Shown: one piece after another, positions 45,273-57,950 of the stretch | Layout: each line of letters begins with the position of its first letter | How positions within the stretch are numbered: position 1 is the stretch's first letter | NCBI GenBank assembly: GCA_005776885.1 | Contig: SXOD01000020.1 | Coordinates: forward strand, 1 to 64,000 | From: Planctomycetia bacterium | GTDB lineage: Bacteria; Planctomycetota; Phycisphaerae; Phycisphaerales; SM1A02 | Direction of reading: 5' to 3' | DNA: 64,000 bases | Translations under genes and position numbers: made by a program | Notes under the pieces: generated by a model | The model's input: the letters and a program-made list of their open reading frames with translations, nothing else | What the model was told of the DNA's origin: nothing | Database searches by the model: none

Positions 45273-48200
45273 ATGCAGACCCCGCCCACCTGCCAGTCGA
45301 AGGCCGAGACGACCAGCGCGAGCGTTGCCCCCAAGGGGAAGACGCTCTGGCGCAGCGTCGCCGAGTTCGAGGGAACACCTGAGTTCGCCGCGCTCGTGCA
45401 GCGCGAGTTCCCCGAGGGCGCCGACACGGCCAGCCACGAGGAACGTCGACAATTCATCCGCGTCATGGGCGCCAGTTTCGCCCTGGCCGGCTTGGCGATC
45501 ACCGGATGCCGCCGATGGCCTGAGCAGAAGATCGCCCCGTATGCCAGCCGACCGGCCACCCGCATGCCCGGGCAGGCGGTTCGCTACGCCACGTGTGTGG
45601 AGATCGACGGCGTGGGCACGCCGATCCTCGCCAAGAGCCTGGATGGCCGGCCGATCAAGGTGGACGGCAATGGCAGCGTTGCCGGCGCGACCGGCGGCAC
45701 GAGCGCCGGCGTCCAAGGAACGGTGCTTGATCTCTACGACCCGGACCGGCTCCGCGTCGTGCTTCACGAGGGTCACGAATCCAGCGTGCCCGAGTTCCAG
45801 GCCTTTGCGGCAAACGAGATTGGCAGGCTCCGCGGGACGCAGGGTGCCGGATTGGCGTTCCTCCTTGAGCCGACCGCGAGCCCCTCCCGCGTCGCGATGC
45901 GGCAGGCGATCGCCAAGAGCTTTCCCAAGGCTTCCATGCACGAGTGGACGCCGCGTCACGGCGACGCCGAGCGGGCCGGCACCGCGGCAGCCTTTGGCAG
46001 TGCCAAGCGGCCTTTCCTGAAGTTGGATGAGGCAAAGATCGTCGTCGCGTTTGACGCCGACGTCCTGATGGATGGCGCCGATGCACCCCGAGTGACCGCA
46101 GCATGGGCCTCCACCCGCCGCGTGAACGGGGAGGGCGCAGCGCACCAGGAACTGTCCCGCCTCTACTCGTTCGAGAGTCGACTCAGCGTCACCGGCATGA
46201 ACGCCGACGAGCGCGTGGCGATGCGCTCGAGCGAGATCGCCAATGTGGTGGCAGAGTTCGCCAAGCGACTGGGGGTCGACGGCGGCGACCTCAACGTCCG
46301 CAACGCGCTGGCCGGATTGGGAAGCGGCGCCAAGCTCGACTCCCATGCCGAGGCCGTGCTGGCCGCGGCCGTGAAGGACGTCCAAGCCGCCAAGGGCAAG
46401 TGTGCCGTGGTGGCCGGTCCTGCCCAACCCGCCGCGGTGCACGCGCTGGTCGCGCTGGTCAACGAGCGGATCGGTGCGGCTGGACGGACCGTCACCTATG
46501 CGCCCGCGACGGGCCCGTCCTCATGCGTCGACAGCATTGCCGCGCTGACCGCTGCACTGAACGCGGGCTCGATCGAGACGCTGGTCATCTGCGGCGCCAA
46601 CCCGGCCTACGACGCCCCGCCGGAGCTGGCCTTCGGTGATGCGATGGCCAAGGCCAAGCACGTGGTTCGACTTGCCGAGAAGCTCGACGAGACCGGCGCG
46701 CTCACTTCGTGCCACTGGAGCATTCCCGCCGCGCACTCGTTGGAGTGCTGGGGCGATTCGGTGGCGGCCGACGGCACGATCCTCCTGCAGCAGCCGCTCA
46801 TCCTTCCGCTCATCGAGCCGAACGCCGGCGGCCTGTCGGAAATCGAGCTGCTCGCGATGCTGGCCGATGAGAAGGCCACGACTCGCGCCGGCTACGACGT
46901 GGTGCGAGAGGTGCATGCCAAGCGCGTGGCGTCCAGCGGCTCCGCGTTTGAAGCCTCCTGGCGCGCCGCACTCGAGTCCGGAGCCATGGGCTCCAGTTAC
47001 AGCACTTCCGCCCCGACCGTCAACGCCGGGGCCGTGGCCTCCATGGCACTGAGCCACAAGGCCGCGACCGGGCAGGGCATCGAGCTCGTGCTCTTCACCG
47101 ACAGCAAGGTCCTCGCGGGCCGATGGTCCAACAACGCCTGGTTGCAGGAGTTGCCGGATGCGGTCACCAAGGTCACCTGGGACAACACGCTCAACCTCGC
47201 TCCAGCGACCGCGAAGTCGATGGGTGTCAGGCACGGCAGCGTCGTCACGGTGACGGTCGATGGCCGCAGCGTCGACGCCGCAGTCTTCGTCCTCCCCGGC
47301 CATGCCGAGGGATCGGCCTCACTCGCTCTCGGCTACGGCCGCGGCGCGGTCGCCGGCCGCATCGCCGACGGTGCGGGATGCGATTCCTTCTCGCTCCGCG
47401 AAGGTGGCGCCGACCTCCAGGCCGCCACGTTCCAGCCCACCGGCCGGACCTACCCCATCGCCAACACGCAGGACAAGGGCATCGCCGAGGCGATCATGCC
47501 CGAGGTTCCGCTGCAGGGCATCCAGGATCGACTCCCCACGCTGGTGCGCGAAGGCACGCTGGAGGAGTATCGGCTCCACCCGGACTTCGCCAAGCACCGC
47601 ACGCACGTGGTGCATCGACTGAGCCTGTGGGAAGAGTCCAACCTGGACGGTGCGCAGTTCCGCTGGGCGATGTCGGTGGACCTCAACACCTGCACCGGCT
47701 GCAGCGCGTGCGTCACCGCGTGCCAGTCGGAGAACAACATCCCCGTCGTCGGCAAGTCGATGGTCCTGCGCGGACGCGAGATGTCGTGGATTCGCCTCGA
47801 CCGCTACTTCAAGGGAAGCGACCCGAGCAGCCCCGTCGACTATCGCATCCAGCCCGTGGCGTGCCAGCACTGCGAAAACGCGCCGTGCGAGCAGGTGTGC
47901 CCCGTCGCGGCGACCGTCCACGACAAGGACGGCCTCAACGTGATGGTCTACAACCGCTGCATCGGCACGCGGTACTGCTCCAACAACTGCCCGTACAAGG
48001 TCCGTCGATTCAACTTCTTCGACTACAACGCGAAGCGGCCCGAGCGCGAGGAGGGATTCCTCAAGACCGACCTGGGCTACTACGAGCGCTACTACACGCT
48101 CAACCGTGACGAGGGCCCGGACCTCTTCCGGCAGATGCAGTTCAATCCCGATGTCACCGTGCGTTCGCGCGGCGTCATGGAAAAGTGCACCTTCTGCACG

Positions 48201-48544
48201 CAGCGCATCCAGGAAGCCAAGATCGACTTCAAGAACCGGTGGGCGCAGAAGGGTGGCGAGAAAGCCGGCACGGCCAACTTCTCGATTCCCGACGGCGCGA
48301 TCGTCACCGCCTGCCAGCAGGCTTGCCCGGCGGGCGCCATCGTCTTTGGCGACCTCAACGACGCCAACAGCCAGGTCGCCAAGCTGTTCAGCCAGGGACG
48401 CTCCTACCAGATGCTCGAGGAACTGAACACGAAGACCCGCCTGCGCTACCTGGCCAAGGTCACCAACCCGGCCTTGCCTCGCGAGGATGACCCGCACGCC
48501 GGCCACGACCACAGCCACGACGGCCACGACCACGAGACCCACGC

Positions 48545-48548
<4 letters not shown>
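45273..48548 (+). CDS. actB: Alternative complex III subunit ActB, molybdopterin-oxidoreductase-like plus Fe-S domain
   Basis: TAT-like [84 protein letters not shown]. Confidence 0.95.
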
Positions 48549-49969
<1,421 letters not shown>

Positions 49970-50032
49970 CCGCACCCGCTGAACTGACCGCCATCGCCGA
50001 CCAGCCATCCCCCAGGACGCCAAGGAAACACA

Positions 50033-50656
50033 GTGTCGACCCTCACCATCGAACGCCCAACAGCCACCAAGGCCCACGACGGCTCCACCAGCCGCCTCTG
50101 GGGATTGATGGCGGAGTTCAAGACGCCCGCCGCCATCTTTGAGGCGGCCGGGAGAGTCCGCGACGCGGGCTACCGCCACTGGGACTGCCACGTGCCGTTC
50201 CCCGTGCACGGGCTCGACAAGCAGATGGGCGTCAAGCGGACCATCATCCCGGTGATCGTCTTCTTCGCCGGCCTGACTGGCTGCTCGGTTGGCTTCCTGC
50301 TGCAGGCATTCACCAACGGCACGGGTGCCGAGTGGTCCTTCTGGGCCATCGTGTGGGTCACCGGTTACCCCTTCCTCATCAGCGGCAAGCCCCTCCTCTC
50401 CATTCCCGCGTTCGTCCCCGTGATGTTCGAGCTCACGATCCTGCTGAGCGCACTCACCACCGCCGGCGTGATGCTCCTCTTCAACGGCCTGCCGCGCTGG
50501 AATCACCCGCTCCTGGCGAAGAAGCGGTTCCTGCGTGCCTCGGACGACCGGTTCTTCATCGTCATCGAGGCCCGCGACTCCCGATTCATCCGATCCAAGA
50601 CCGAGGACTTCCTGAAGTCGCTCGGGGCCACCCATGTCGAAGCGGTGGAGGACTGA
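50033..50656 (+). CDS. actD: Alternative complex III subunit ActD (DUF3341)
   Basis: GLMAEFKTPAAIFEAAGRVRDAGYRHWDCHVPFPVHGLDKQMG. Confidence 0.93.
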   Translation: MSTLTIERPTATKAHDGSTSRLWGLMAEFKTPAAIFEAAGRVRDAGYRHWDCHVPFPVHGLDKQMGVKRTIIPVIVFFAGLTGCSVGFLLQAFTNGTGAEWSFWAIVWVTGYPFLISGKPLLSIPAFVPVMFELTILLSALTTAGVMLLFNGLPRWNHPLLAKKRFLRASDDRFFIVIEARDSRFIRSKTEDFLKSLGATHVEAVED

Positions 50657-50657
50657 C

Positions 50658-51338
50658 ATGCCATCGATCCCGCGCATCCTCATCTACATGGCCCTGCTCG
50701 GCACCCTCGCCGCGGCTGTCCCGCCGCTCGTGGTGGCGTGGTCGCGCAGCGAGCCAGTCGACAAGCGTCCGGTCACCATGTTCCTGGACATGGACCTGCA
50801 GAAGAAGTTCAAGGCCCAGTCGACCAACGACCTCTTTGCCGACGGCCGGTCGATGCGGCCCCTCATCGAGGGAACCGTCGCGCGGGGCGAGTCGTTTGGC
50901 GACACCCACCTCTACGGCGGATTCGTCGGCAGCGAGTGGGCCGCCACGCTCCCCAATGGCATGACGATGTCGATGGACCTCCTCGTGCGCGGACAGGAGC
51001 GGTTCACCATCTACTGCACACCGTGCCACGGCCAGGCTGGCGAGGGCAACGGCATGGTGAACCAGCGCGCGATGGCGCTGGTGGCCAATGCCAACGGCCC
51101 CGTGCAGGGGACCGTCTGGGTGCCGGCCAAGAGCCTGCACGACGCCACGGTGTCGGGGCAGCCCATCGGCCAGATCTACGGCACGATCACCAACGGCATC
51201 CGCAACATGGCGTCGTACTCGGCGCAGATCCCGACCGAAGACCGTTGGGCGATCGCGGCCTACGTCAAGTCGCTGCAACGCGCATTCGACGCATCCCTGC
51301 AGGACGTTCCTCCCACCGAGCGGAGCAAGATCCAATGA
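50658..51338 (+). CDS. actE: Alternative complex III subunit ActE, monoheme cytochrome c
   Basis: RGQERFTIYCTPCHGQAGEGNGMVNQRA; position between ActD and ActF. Confidence 0.92.
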   Translation: MPSIPRILIYMALLGTLAAAVPPLVVAWSRSEPVDKRPVTMFLDMDLQKKFKAQSTNDLFADGRSMRPLIEGTVARGESFGDTHLYGGFVGSEWAATLPNGMTMSMDLLVRGQERFTIYCTPCHGQAGEGNGMVNQRAMALVANANGPVQGTVWVPAKSLHDATVSGQPIGQIYGTITNGIRNMASYSAQIPTEDRWAIAAYVKSLQRAFDASLQDVPPTERSKIQ

Positions 51339-52672
51339 GCGGCCACGACCACCACGCTGCAGCCCCCGAGCTCCCGCAGAGCGCCATCGTTGACGATGGC
51401 CGGATTGCCACCTTCGCCCGTGCGATCTTCGCCGCAGGCGTCATTGCGCTTGGCGTTGGCCTGTACGTCGGCTGGAAGCAGGGCGACCCCAATCAGTTCG
51501 CGAAGATCTACCTGGTGAACTTCATGTTCGTCCTGGCGCTCGCGCTGGGCGCATTGGTGTTCACGATGATCCAGCACCTGACCAAGGCGGGCTGGAGCCC
51601 CGCGGTTCGGCGCGTCGCGGAAGCGCACGGCGCGAACCTGCGATGGCTCTGGGTGCTGGCGCTCCCGATCGTGTGGCTCTGGTGGAACGGTCGGTCCCAC
51701 GCCGAGGGGCACGGTCCGGGCCTGGACCTCCTCTGGCCGTGGGCCAACCTCGAGCACCTGGCCGCGCATGACCCAGCCGAGGCGGAACTCGTGGCGAAGA
51801 AGTCGGCGTACCTGAACCCGGACTTCTTCATGATCCGGAACCTGGCCTACTTCGCCATCTGGGCGTTGCTGGCCAACTTCTACTTTGGCCGGAGCGTCCA
51901 CCAGGATTCCACCGGGTCCGAGGCGGACACCAGGTCGATGCGCAAGTGGGCCGGTCCCGCCATCATCCTCTTTGGCGTCACCACCACGTTCGCCGCGTTC
52001 GACTGGGCGATGTCACTGAACCCGGCTTGGTTCAGCACGATGTTCGGCGTCTACTTCTTCTGCGTCTGCTGCACGATCGGCTTTTCCGCGATCGCCGTCA
52101 CGCTCCTGAGGCTCAAGCACCTGGGCTTCCTCAATGGGGTCGTCACTGCGGAGCACATGCATGACATCGGCAAGTTCATCTTTGCCTTCGGCGTCGTCTT
52201 CTGGGCCTACATCGCCTTCAGCCAGTACATGCTGATCTGGTACGGCAACATCCCCGAAGAGACCACCTGGTTCGCCGCCCGGCAGGTCGGCGCGTGGGCG
52301 TGGGTCAGCGCCGCGCTCCTCTTTGGCCACTTTGTCATCCCGTTTGTCTTCCTCATCTCCAGGTGGGTGAAGCGCTGGCCGACGCTGCTCCTCATCGGCG
52401 GCATCTGGATGCTGGCGTTTGGGTGGCTGGATGTGTGGTACCTGGTGGTGCCGGTCATCCCCTCCGACATCGGCACCTTCGACACCTGGAACGCCTTCGC
52501 CGCAGCCCACGCCGGCGCGACCACCGGCCTTGGCAATCCTGCGATCTACCTCATGCTGTTTGGCATGTTCGCCATCTGCATCGGCAGCGCCGCGAAGCGC
52601 CTTGCGCGAGTCGGGCTGACCTGCCGCCGCGATCCCCGCATGGCCGAGAGCATCGCGTTCGAAAACTTCTGA
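51335..52672 (+). CDS. actF: Alternative complex III subunit ActF (ActC paralogue-type membrane protein)
   Basis: Polytopic protein with WAMSLNPAWFSTMFGVYFFC and HDIGKFIFAFGVVFWAYIAFSQYMLIWYGNIPEET; start after the actE stop (ATGA). Confidence 0.93.
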   Translation: MSGHDHHAAAPELPQSAIVDDGRIATFARAIFAAGVIALGVGLYVGWKQGDPNQFAKIYLVNFMFVLALALGALVFTMIQHLTKAGWSPAVRRVAEAHGANLRWLWVLALPIVWLWWNGRSHAEGHGPGLDLLWPWANLEHLAAHDPAEAELVAKKSAYLNPDFFMIRNLAYFAIWALLANFYFGRSVHQDSTGSEADTRSMRKWAGPAIILFGVTTTFAAFDWAMSLNPAWFSTMFGVYFFCVCCTIGFSAIAVTLLRLKHLGFLNGVVTAEHMHDIGKFIFAFGVVFWAYIAFSQYMLIWYGNIPEETTWFAARQVGAWAWVSAALLFGHFVIPFVFLISRWVKRWPTLLLIGGIWMLAFGWLDVWYLVVPVIPSDIGTFDTWNAFAAAHAGATTGLGNPAIYLMLFGMFAICIGSAAKRLARVGLTCRRDPRMAESIAFENF

Positions 52673-52690
52673 TCCCACACGGAACCCACC

Positions 52691-53086
52691 ATGTCTCACG
52701 GTCACGCCACTGACGCCCACCTCGAGGTCCACGACGACCCGGAACCAACCCAGACCTGGGTGGCTTCCGTCGTCTTCGTGCTCGGCACCGTCATCACGAT
52801 TGCCGCGGTTGCCGCCGCCTACTTCAACATCGACCGGTCCGGGGTCGAGGCGCGAGTGGTGGACCCAGCCTTCCAGGAGCTGGTTGACCTGAAGGCCGCG
52901 CAGGCCGCCTTGCTGACCAGTTACGGCACCATGACCACCGAAGTCGATGGCAAGCCCGTGAAGAAGATCCGCATCCCGGTCGCCAAGGCCATGGAGCTCA
53001 TCGTCGCCGAGAGCGCCACGGCGAAGACCGTTTCGGCCGTTCCCGCGCCGCACATCGCCTCGAAGAACCAAGCTCCATCCCACTGA
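52691..53086 (+). CDS. Small single-TM hypothetical protein between ActF and SCO
   Basis: 131 codons; WVASVVFVLGTVITIAAVAAAYF TM; IPVAKAMELIVAES near the C-terminus. Confidence 0.75.
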   Translation: MSHGHATDAHLEVHDDPEPTQTWVASVVFVLGTVITIAAVAAAYFNIDRSGVEARVVDPAFQELVDLKAAQAALLTSYGTMTTEVDGKPVKKIRIPVAKAMELIVAESATAKTVSAVPAPHIASKNQAPSH

Positions 53087-53094
53087 TTCCACCC

Positions 53095-54039
53095 GTGTCA
53101 CTCCGCTTCCCACAGATGACCCTCGCATCGCTCGCCGCCGCGGCTGCGATGTGCCTTGCCTGCGCGTCGATGGTGCATGCACAGGGCGGCGATGTCGGTC
53201 CCGCCTACGGGATTGGCGAGCTGGCGGAACTGTCCACCGCCATGCCCACCGAAGTCCAGGGAGTGGACATCGTCGAGCACCTGGGCGAGGTGGTGCCGCT
53301 GGATGTGTCGCTCACGCACGACTCGGGCAAGCAGGTCACGATGCGCGAGATCCTCGCCTCCGGCCGGCCCGTGCTACTTCACTTTGGATACAACCGGTGC
53401 CCCATGCTCTGCAGCCTCGTGCTCAACGAGCTGGTTCGAGGGCTGGAGGGCGTGGACTGGACCGCGGGCACCGAGTTTGATGTCGTGAGCATCTCGGTGA
53501 ACCCCGACGAGGGGACGGAACTGGCGCACGCCAAGAAGCTGGGCTACTTGGCGCAGTACGAGCGGGCGGGGAGCGAGCGCGGCTGGCACTTCCTGACCGG
53601 GAGCGCCGAGGACACCAAGGCGCTCGCTGACGCGGTTGGCTTCCAGTACAAGCGACTCCCGGACGGGGAGTATTCGCACCCGGCGATGGTCGCTGTGCTT
53701 GCGCCCGACGGCACGGTTGTCCGCTACCTCTACGGCGTCAAGTACGAGCCGGCCACGCTGCGCATGGCCTTGCTTGAGGGTTCGCAGGGAACCATCGGCA
53801 CGCCGCTGGATCGATTCATCCTCTGGTGCCACCAGTATTCCGCCAGCGACGGCGGCTATGTCCTCGGCGCCTTCCGACTCATGCAGCTGGGCGGGCTCGC
53901 TGCAGTCGTCGTGCTCGGCACCGGCATCGCCGGCTTTGTGGTCCGCGAGCGGCGCGCACGGCGGCTTGCCCCACCGAAGGCGAGCGGGTCCGCCGGTGCG
54001 GGCAGCACCACGACACCCACCACCACGATTCACGCTTGA
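53095..54039 (+). CDS. SCO1/SenC family copper chaperone
   Basis: VLLHFGYNRCPMLCSLVLNELVRGL (CxxxC) and YLYGVKYEPATLRMALLE; GTG start. Confidence 0.9.
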   Translation: MSLRFPQMTLASLAAAAAMCLACASMVHAQGGDVGPAYGIGELAELSTAMPTEVQGVDIVEHLGEVVPLDVSLTHDSGKQVTMREILASGRPVLLHFGYNRCPMLCSLVLNELVRGLEGVDWTAGTEFDVVSISVNPDEGTELAHAKKLGYLAQYERAGSERGWHFLTGSAEDTKALADAVGFQYKRLPDGEYSHPAMVAVLAPDGTVVRYLYGVKYEPATLRMALLEGSQGTIGTPLDRFILWCHQYSASDGGYVLGAFRLMQLGGLAAVVVLGTGIAGFVVRERRARRLAPPKASGSAGAGSTTTPTTTIHA

Positions 54040-54055
54040 ACCACCAGGTTTCCCC

Positions 54056-55171
54056 ATGACGATGCTTGACTCCATTCCCACGATGCTCGCCACGCTGGCC
54101 GCCGCAGCGCCCGCCGAGAGCGCCCCGTCGCCAGCCGGATTCTGGATGCCCGTTGGGGCGTCGACCGTGGCCGGTGACGTCGATTTCACGATGGACTTCA
54201 TCAACTGGGTCTGCGGGTTCTTCTTGCTCCTGGTTACGGTGCTGATGGTCATCTTCGTCGTGAAGTTCCGCGCGAAGCCGGGCGACGCGATCCGCATGGG
54301 CGGCCCGGTCCACCACACGGGACTGGAACTGACCTGGACCATCATCCCCGGCATCCTCTCGATGGCTTTCTTCTGGTTCGGTTTCAAGGGGTACCTTGAC
54401 ATGCAGACCGTCCCGAAGAACAGCTTTGATGTCAATGTCACGGCGATGAAGTGGGCGTGGAACTTCAAGTACCCCAACGGGGCGCAGAGCGAGGACCTCT
54501 ACGTGCCGGCCGGGCGACCCGTCCGCCTGATCCTCCGCGCCAGCGATGTCCTGCACTCGTGCTACATCCCGGCCTTCCGCGTCAAGAAGGACTGCGTTCC
54601 CGGCCGGACCACCAACATCTGGTTCCAGTGCGACTTCCCCACCGGCCTCGATGTCGATGCCGCCCACGCCCTGCGGTGCGCCGAGTACTGCGGCACCGGC
54701 CACAGCAACATGAACCGCAAGGTCTACGTGCTGGTCCAGGAAGATTTTGACAACTGGGTCACCAAGCAAGCCAACTGGCTGGACGAGGTCCCTGACTCCG
54801 AGTTGTCCAGCATCGCCGGTCCCAAGCTCTACGCGCGCTGTGCGCAGTGCCACTCCCTGGACGGAACGCCCGGCATCGGGCCCACCTGGAAGGGGCTCTG
54901 GGACCGCGTGAACGGCGGCGCCGGGAGCGATGGGAAGTTCACCGATGGCAAGGGCTACAAGGACATCATCGGCCCCGGCAAGGAGTTTGAGACTCCCGAG
55001 GCCTACATCGAGGACAGCATCTGGAACCCCGGCAAGCATGTCGTGGCGCCATTTGGCAATGTGATGCCCACCTTCAAGGGCCAGGTGAACCAGCGAGGCG
55101 CGGAGGCCATCATCGGCATGATGAAGTCCCTCGACCAGTTTGATGCCAAGGGGAAGCCAATCGCCAAGTAA
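54056..55171 (+). CDS. coxB: Cytochrome c oxidase subunit II with C-terminal cytochrome c domain (caa3 type)
   Basis: CuA motif CAEYCGTGHSNM; heme c CAQCH. Confidence 0.95.
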   Translation: MTMLDSIPTMLATLAAAAPAESAPSPAGFWMPVGASTVAGDVDFTMDFINWVCGFFLLLVTVLMVIFVVKFRAKPGDAIRMGGPVHHTGLELTWTIIPGILSMAFFWFGFKGYLDMQTVPKNSFDVNVTAMKWAWNFKYPNGAQSEDLYVPAGRPVRLILRASDVLHSCYIPAFRVKKDCVPGRTTNIWFQCDFPTGLDVDAAHALRCAEYCGTGHSNMNRKVYVLVQEDFDNWVTKQANWLDEVPDSELSSIAGPKLYARCAQCHSLDGTPGIGPTWKGLWDRVNGGAGSDGKFTDGKGYKDIIGPGKEFETPEAYIEDSIWNPGKHVVAPFGNVMPTFKGQVNQRGAEAIIGMMKSLDQFDAKGKPIAK

Positions 55172-55210
55172 GGCTCGCCCGAGAGAAGTGACTCCAAGAG
55201 ACGACAGACC

Positions 55211-56938
55211 ATGAGCACGATTTCCACAGCATCGCCCGCTGCCGCCCCGCACGGCGGCCACACGGCCGACGAGAACTACCTGAACTGCTCGCGAGGGTTC
55301 CTCTCGTGGATCCTCACGCTGGACCACAAGCGCATCGGCGTGATGTACACGGTGAGCGTCCTCGTGTCGTTCCTGGTGGGCGGCATCTTTGCGCTCTTGG
55401 TGCGCACGGAGCTCCTGACCCCCGGGCCGACGATCACCGACAGCGCCGAGACCTACAACCAGTGGTTCACGCTCCACGGCGCGATCATGGTGTTCCTGGT
55501 GATCATCCCCAGCATCCCGGCGGCGCTGGGCAACTTCATCCTCCCCATCATGCTGGGCGCCAAGGACGTGGCCTTCCCCAGGCTCAACCTTTTCTCGTAC
55601 TACCTGTGGATCGCTGGCGCCGTGCTGGCCGTGACCTCCCTGCTCATGGGCGGCTTCGACACCGGCTGGACCTTCTACACCCCGTACTCGACCACCACCA
55701 CGGCGGGCGGCGTCATCCCGGTCGTGGTGGGTGTGTTCATCCTGGGCTTCTCAAGCATCTTCACGGGGATGAACTTCATCGTCACGATCCACAAGCTGCG
55801 TCCACCGGGCATGACCTGGTTCCGGATGCCGCTCTTCCTGTGGGCGCTCTACGCCACGGCGCTCATGCAGGTCTTGGCGACGCCGGTGCTAGCCATCACC
55901 CTGGCCCTCCTCGTGGTGGAGCGTTCGCTGAACATCGGCATCTTCAACCCGGACATGGGCGGCGACCCGGTGCTCTTCCAGCACTTCTTCTGGTTCTACA
56001 GCCACCCGGCCGTCTACATCATGATCGTGCCGGCCATGGGCATCATCTCGGAGCTGATTGCGGTGCATTCGCACCGGCACATCTTTGGCTACAAGTTCAT
56101 CGCCTTCTCGTCGATCGCGATTGCGATGTTCTCGTTCCTCGTGTGGGGCCACCACATGTTCCTCAGCGGCCAGTCCGGGCTCATGAACGTGATGTTTTCG
56201 TTCATCTCGTTCTCGGTGGGCATCCCCTCGGCGGTCAAGATCTTCAACTGGCTCTCCACGCTCTACAAGGGGACGATCAGCCTCAACACGCCGATGCTGT
56301 ACGCGCTGGCGTTCCTCTTCCTGTTCACCATCGGCGGCCTGACGGGCATGCACCTGGCCACGCTGTCGACCGATGTCCACCTCCATGACACCTACTTCGT
56401 CGTGGCCCACTTCCACTATGTCATGATGGGCTCGGCGCTGATCGCGATGGTCGGCGGGTTGCATCACTGGTGGCCCAAGATCACGGGCCGCATGTACGAC
56501 GAGAAGCTGGGCATGATCGCCTGCGGCTTCGTGTTCGTCGGCTTCAATGTCACATTCTTCACCCAGTTCATGCTGGGCAGCCAGGGGATGCCGCGTCGCT
56601 ACTACGACTACGCAGCCGAGTTCCAGACCTACCACGTGGTCTCCACCATCGGCTCGTACATCATGGCCACCGGCTTCTTCATGACGGCCGGCTACCTGCT
56701 CCACTCGCTCTTCCACGGCCGAAAGGCGCCCGCCAACCCATGGGGGGGTCGGAGCCTGGAGTGGCAGTGCGCCTCGCCGCCGCCGCACTTCAACTTTGAC
56801 GAGACGCCCGCCGTGGGCGACTGCTACGACTTCTCGGTCGTCAAGTGGGACCCGAAGCAGCAGGGGTACTACGTCGACCGTTCCGCCGACCCTGAGATTG
56901 CCAAGGCCGAGGCTGAACGCGGCCACATGCACATGTGA
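55211..56938 (+). CDS. coxA: Cytochrome c oxidase subunit I
   Basis: [89 protein letters not shown]. Confidence 0.97.
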   Translation: MSTISTASPAAAPHGGHTADENYLNCSRGFLSWILTLDHKRIGVMYTVSVLVSFLVGGIFALLVRTELLTPGPTITDSAETYNQWFTLHGAIMVFLVIIPSIPAALGNFILPIMLGAKDVAFPRLNLFSYYLWIAGAVLAVTSLLMGGFDTGWTFYTPYSTTTTAGGVIPVVVGVFILGFSSIFTGMNFIVTIHKLRPPGMTWFRMPLFLWALYATALMQVLATPVLAITLALLVVERSLNIGIFNPDMGGDPVLFQHFFWFYSHPAVYIMIVPAMGIISELIAVHSHRHIFGYKFIAFSSIAIAMFSFLVWGHHMFLSGQSGLMNVMFSFISFSVGIPSAVKIFNWLSTLYKGTISLNTPMLYALAFLFLFTIGGLTGMHLATLSTDVHLHDTYFVVAHFHYVMMGSALIAMVGGLHHWWPKITGRMYDEKLGMIACGFVFVGFNVTFFTQFMLGSQGMPRRYYDYAAEFQTYHVVSTIGSYIMATGFFMTAGYLLHSLFHGRKAPANPWGGRSLEWQCASPPPHFNFDETPAVGDCYDFSVVKWDPKQQGYYVDRSADPEIAKAEAERGHMHM

Positions 56939-56970
56939 GGCCCACCTTGAGCACACTGAACCCAAGCACC

Positions 56971-57948
56971 ATGGGCACCACCGCCTCCAATCACGACGCC
57001 GCTCAGGGTCACGCCAACGATGGCGGGCACACCCATGCCCACCATCCGATGCAGGCCCACCATTTTGAGTCGATGGGCCAGCAGTTCGACTCGGCCAAGC
57101 TGGGCATGTGGCTCTTCCTGGCCACGGAAGTGCTCTTCTTCGGCGGGCTGTTCGTGGCCTACGCCGTGCTCCGCGCGCGGTTCCCGGAGGTGTTCAAGTA
57201 CGCCAGCCTGTACCTGGACACCCAGATGGGAGGCATCAACACCTGTGTGCTGATCCTCTCCAGCCTCACGATGGCGATGGCGGTCTACTTCGCGCAGACG
57301 AGCAAGAAGGGGCCGATGCTGGCGTGCCTGTGGCTGACGCTGGCCGGCGCCTTCGGGTTCATGATCATCAAGTACTTCGAGTACACCCACAAGATCCACG
57401 AGCATCTCGTGTGGGGCCCCACCTTCTACGTGCCGCCCCATGACCGTGCGGGCGAGGAGCTGACGGTCGAGCTTGGCGCGCATGCCCCAGGAGAACCGCA
57501 GCCCTCAATGCCGGCCGTGACCGCCACCGGCGAGCCTTCACAGACGCCAGTGAAGGCGTTCCAGCTGGCTGTGGCCGGCCCCGCGTCGGAGGCATCCGCC
57601 ATCGCACCAGCCGCGACCGGACCCTCGAACGTCAGCTTTGCCGTGGCTGAGCCATCGACGGTGGCGCACGGCGACGAAATCGCCGCCGACGAGCCCGAGA
57701 TGCACCTGGCTGATGCCCAGATGCCGCCCAACACGCACTTGTTCTTCGCGATCTACTACGCGATGACCGGGCTCCACGGCATCCACGTCGTGATCGGCAT
57801 CTTCGTCATCTCGTGGCTGATCTGGCGCGGGATGAAGGGTCACTTCAACGCCAGCTACTACACCCCGGTCGACTTGGTGGGCCTCTACTGGCACATCGTC
57901 GACCTTGTCTGGATCTTCCTCTTCCCGCTCTTCTATCTCATCGACTAG
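56971..57948 (+). CDS. coxC: Cytochrome c oxidase subunit III with extended loop
   Basis: KLGMWLFLATEVLFFGGLFVAYAVLRARFPEVF; TGLHGIHVVIGIFVISWLIWR; DLVGLYWHIVDLVWIFLFPLFYL; GTG at 56935 is an alternative start. Confidence 0.94.
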   Translation: MGTTASNHDAAQGHANDGGHTHAHHPMQAHHFESMGQQFDSAKLGMWLFLATEVLFFGGLFVAYAVLRARFPEVFKYASLYLDTQMGGINTCVLILSSLTMAMAVYFAQTSKKGPMLACLWLTLAGAFGFMIIKYFEYTHKIHEHLVWGPTFYVPPHDRAGEELTVELGAHAPGEPQPSMPAVTATGEPSQTPVKAFQLAVAGPASEASAIAPAATGPSNVSFAVAEPSTVAHGDEIAADEPEMHLADAQMPPNTHLFFAIYYAMTGLHGIHVVIGIFVISWLIWRGMKGHFNASYYTPVDLVGLYWHIVDLVWIFLFPLFYLID

Positions 57949-57950
57949 CC

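Noticed and set aside
53879-55477. 532-aa minus-strand ORF opposite coxB
   Set aside because: Antisense to a clear CuA/heme c subunit II; composition is that of GC-rich antisense translation.
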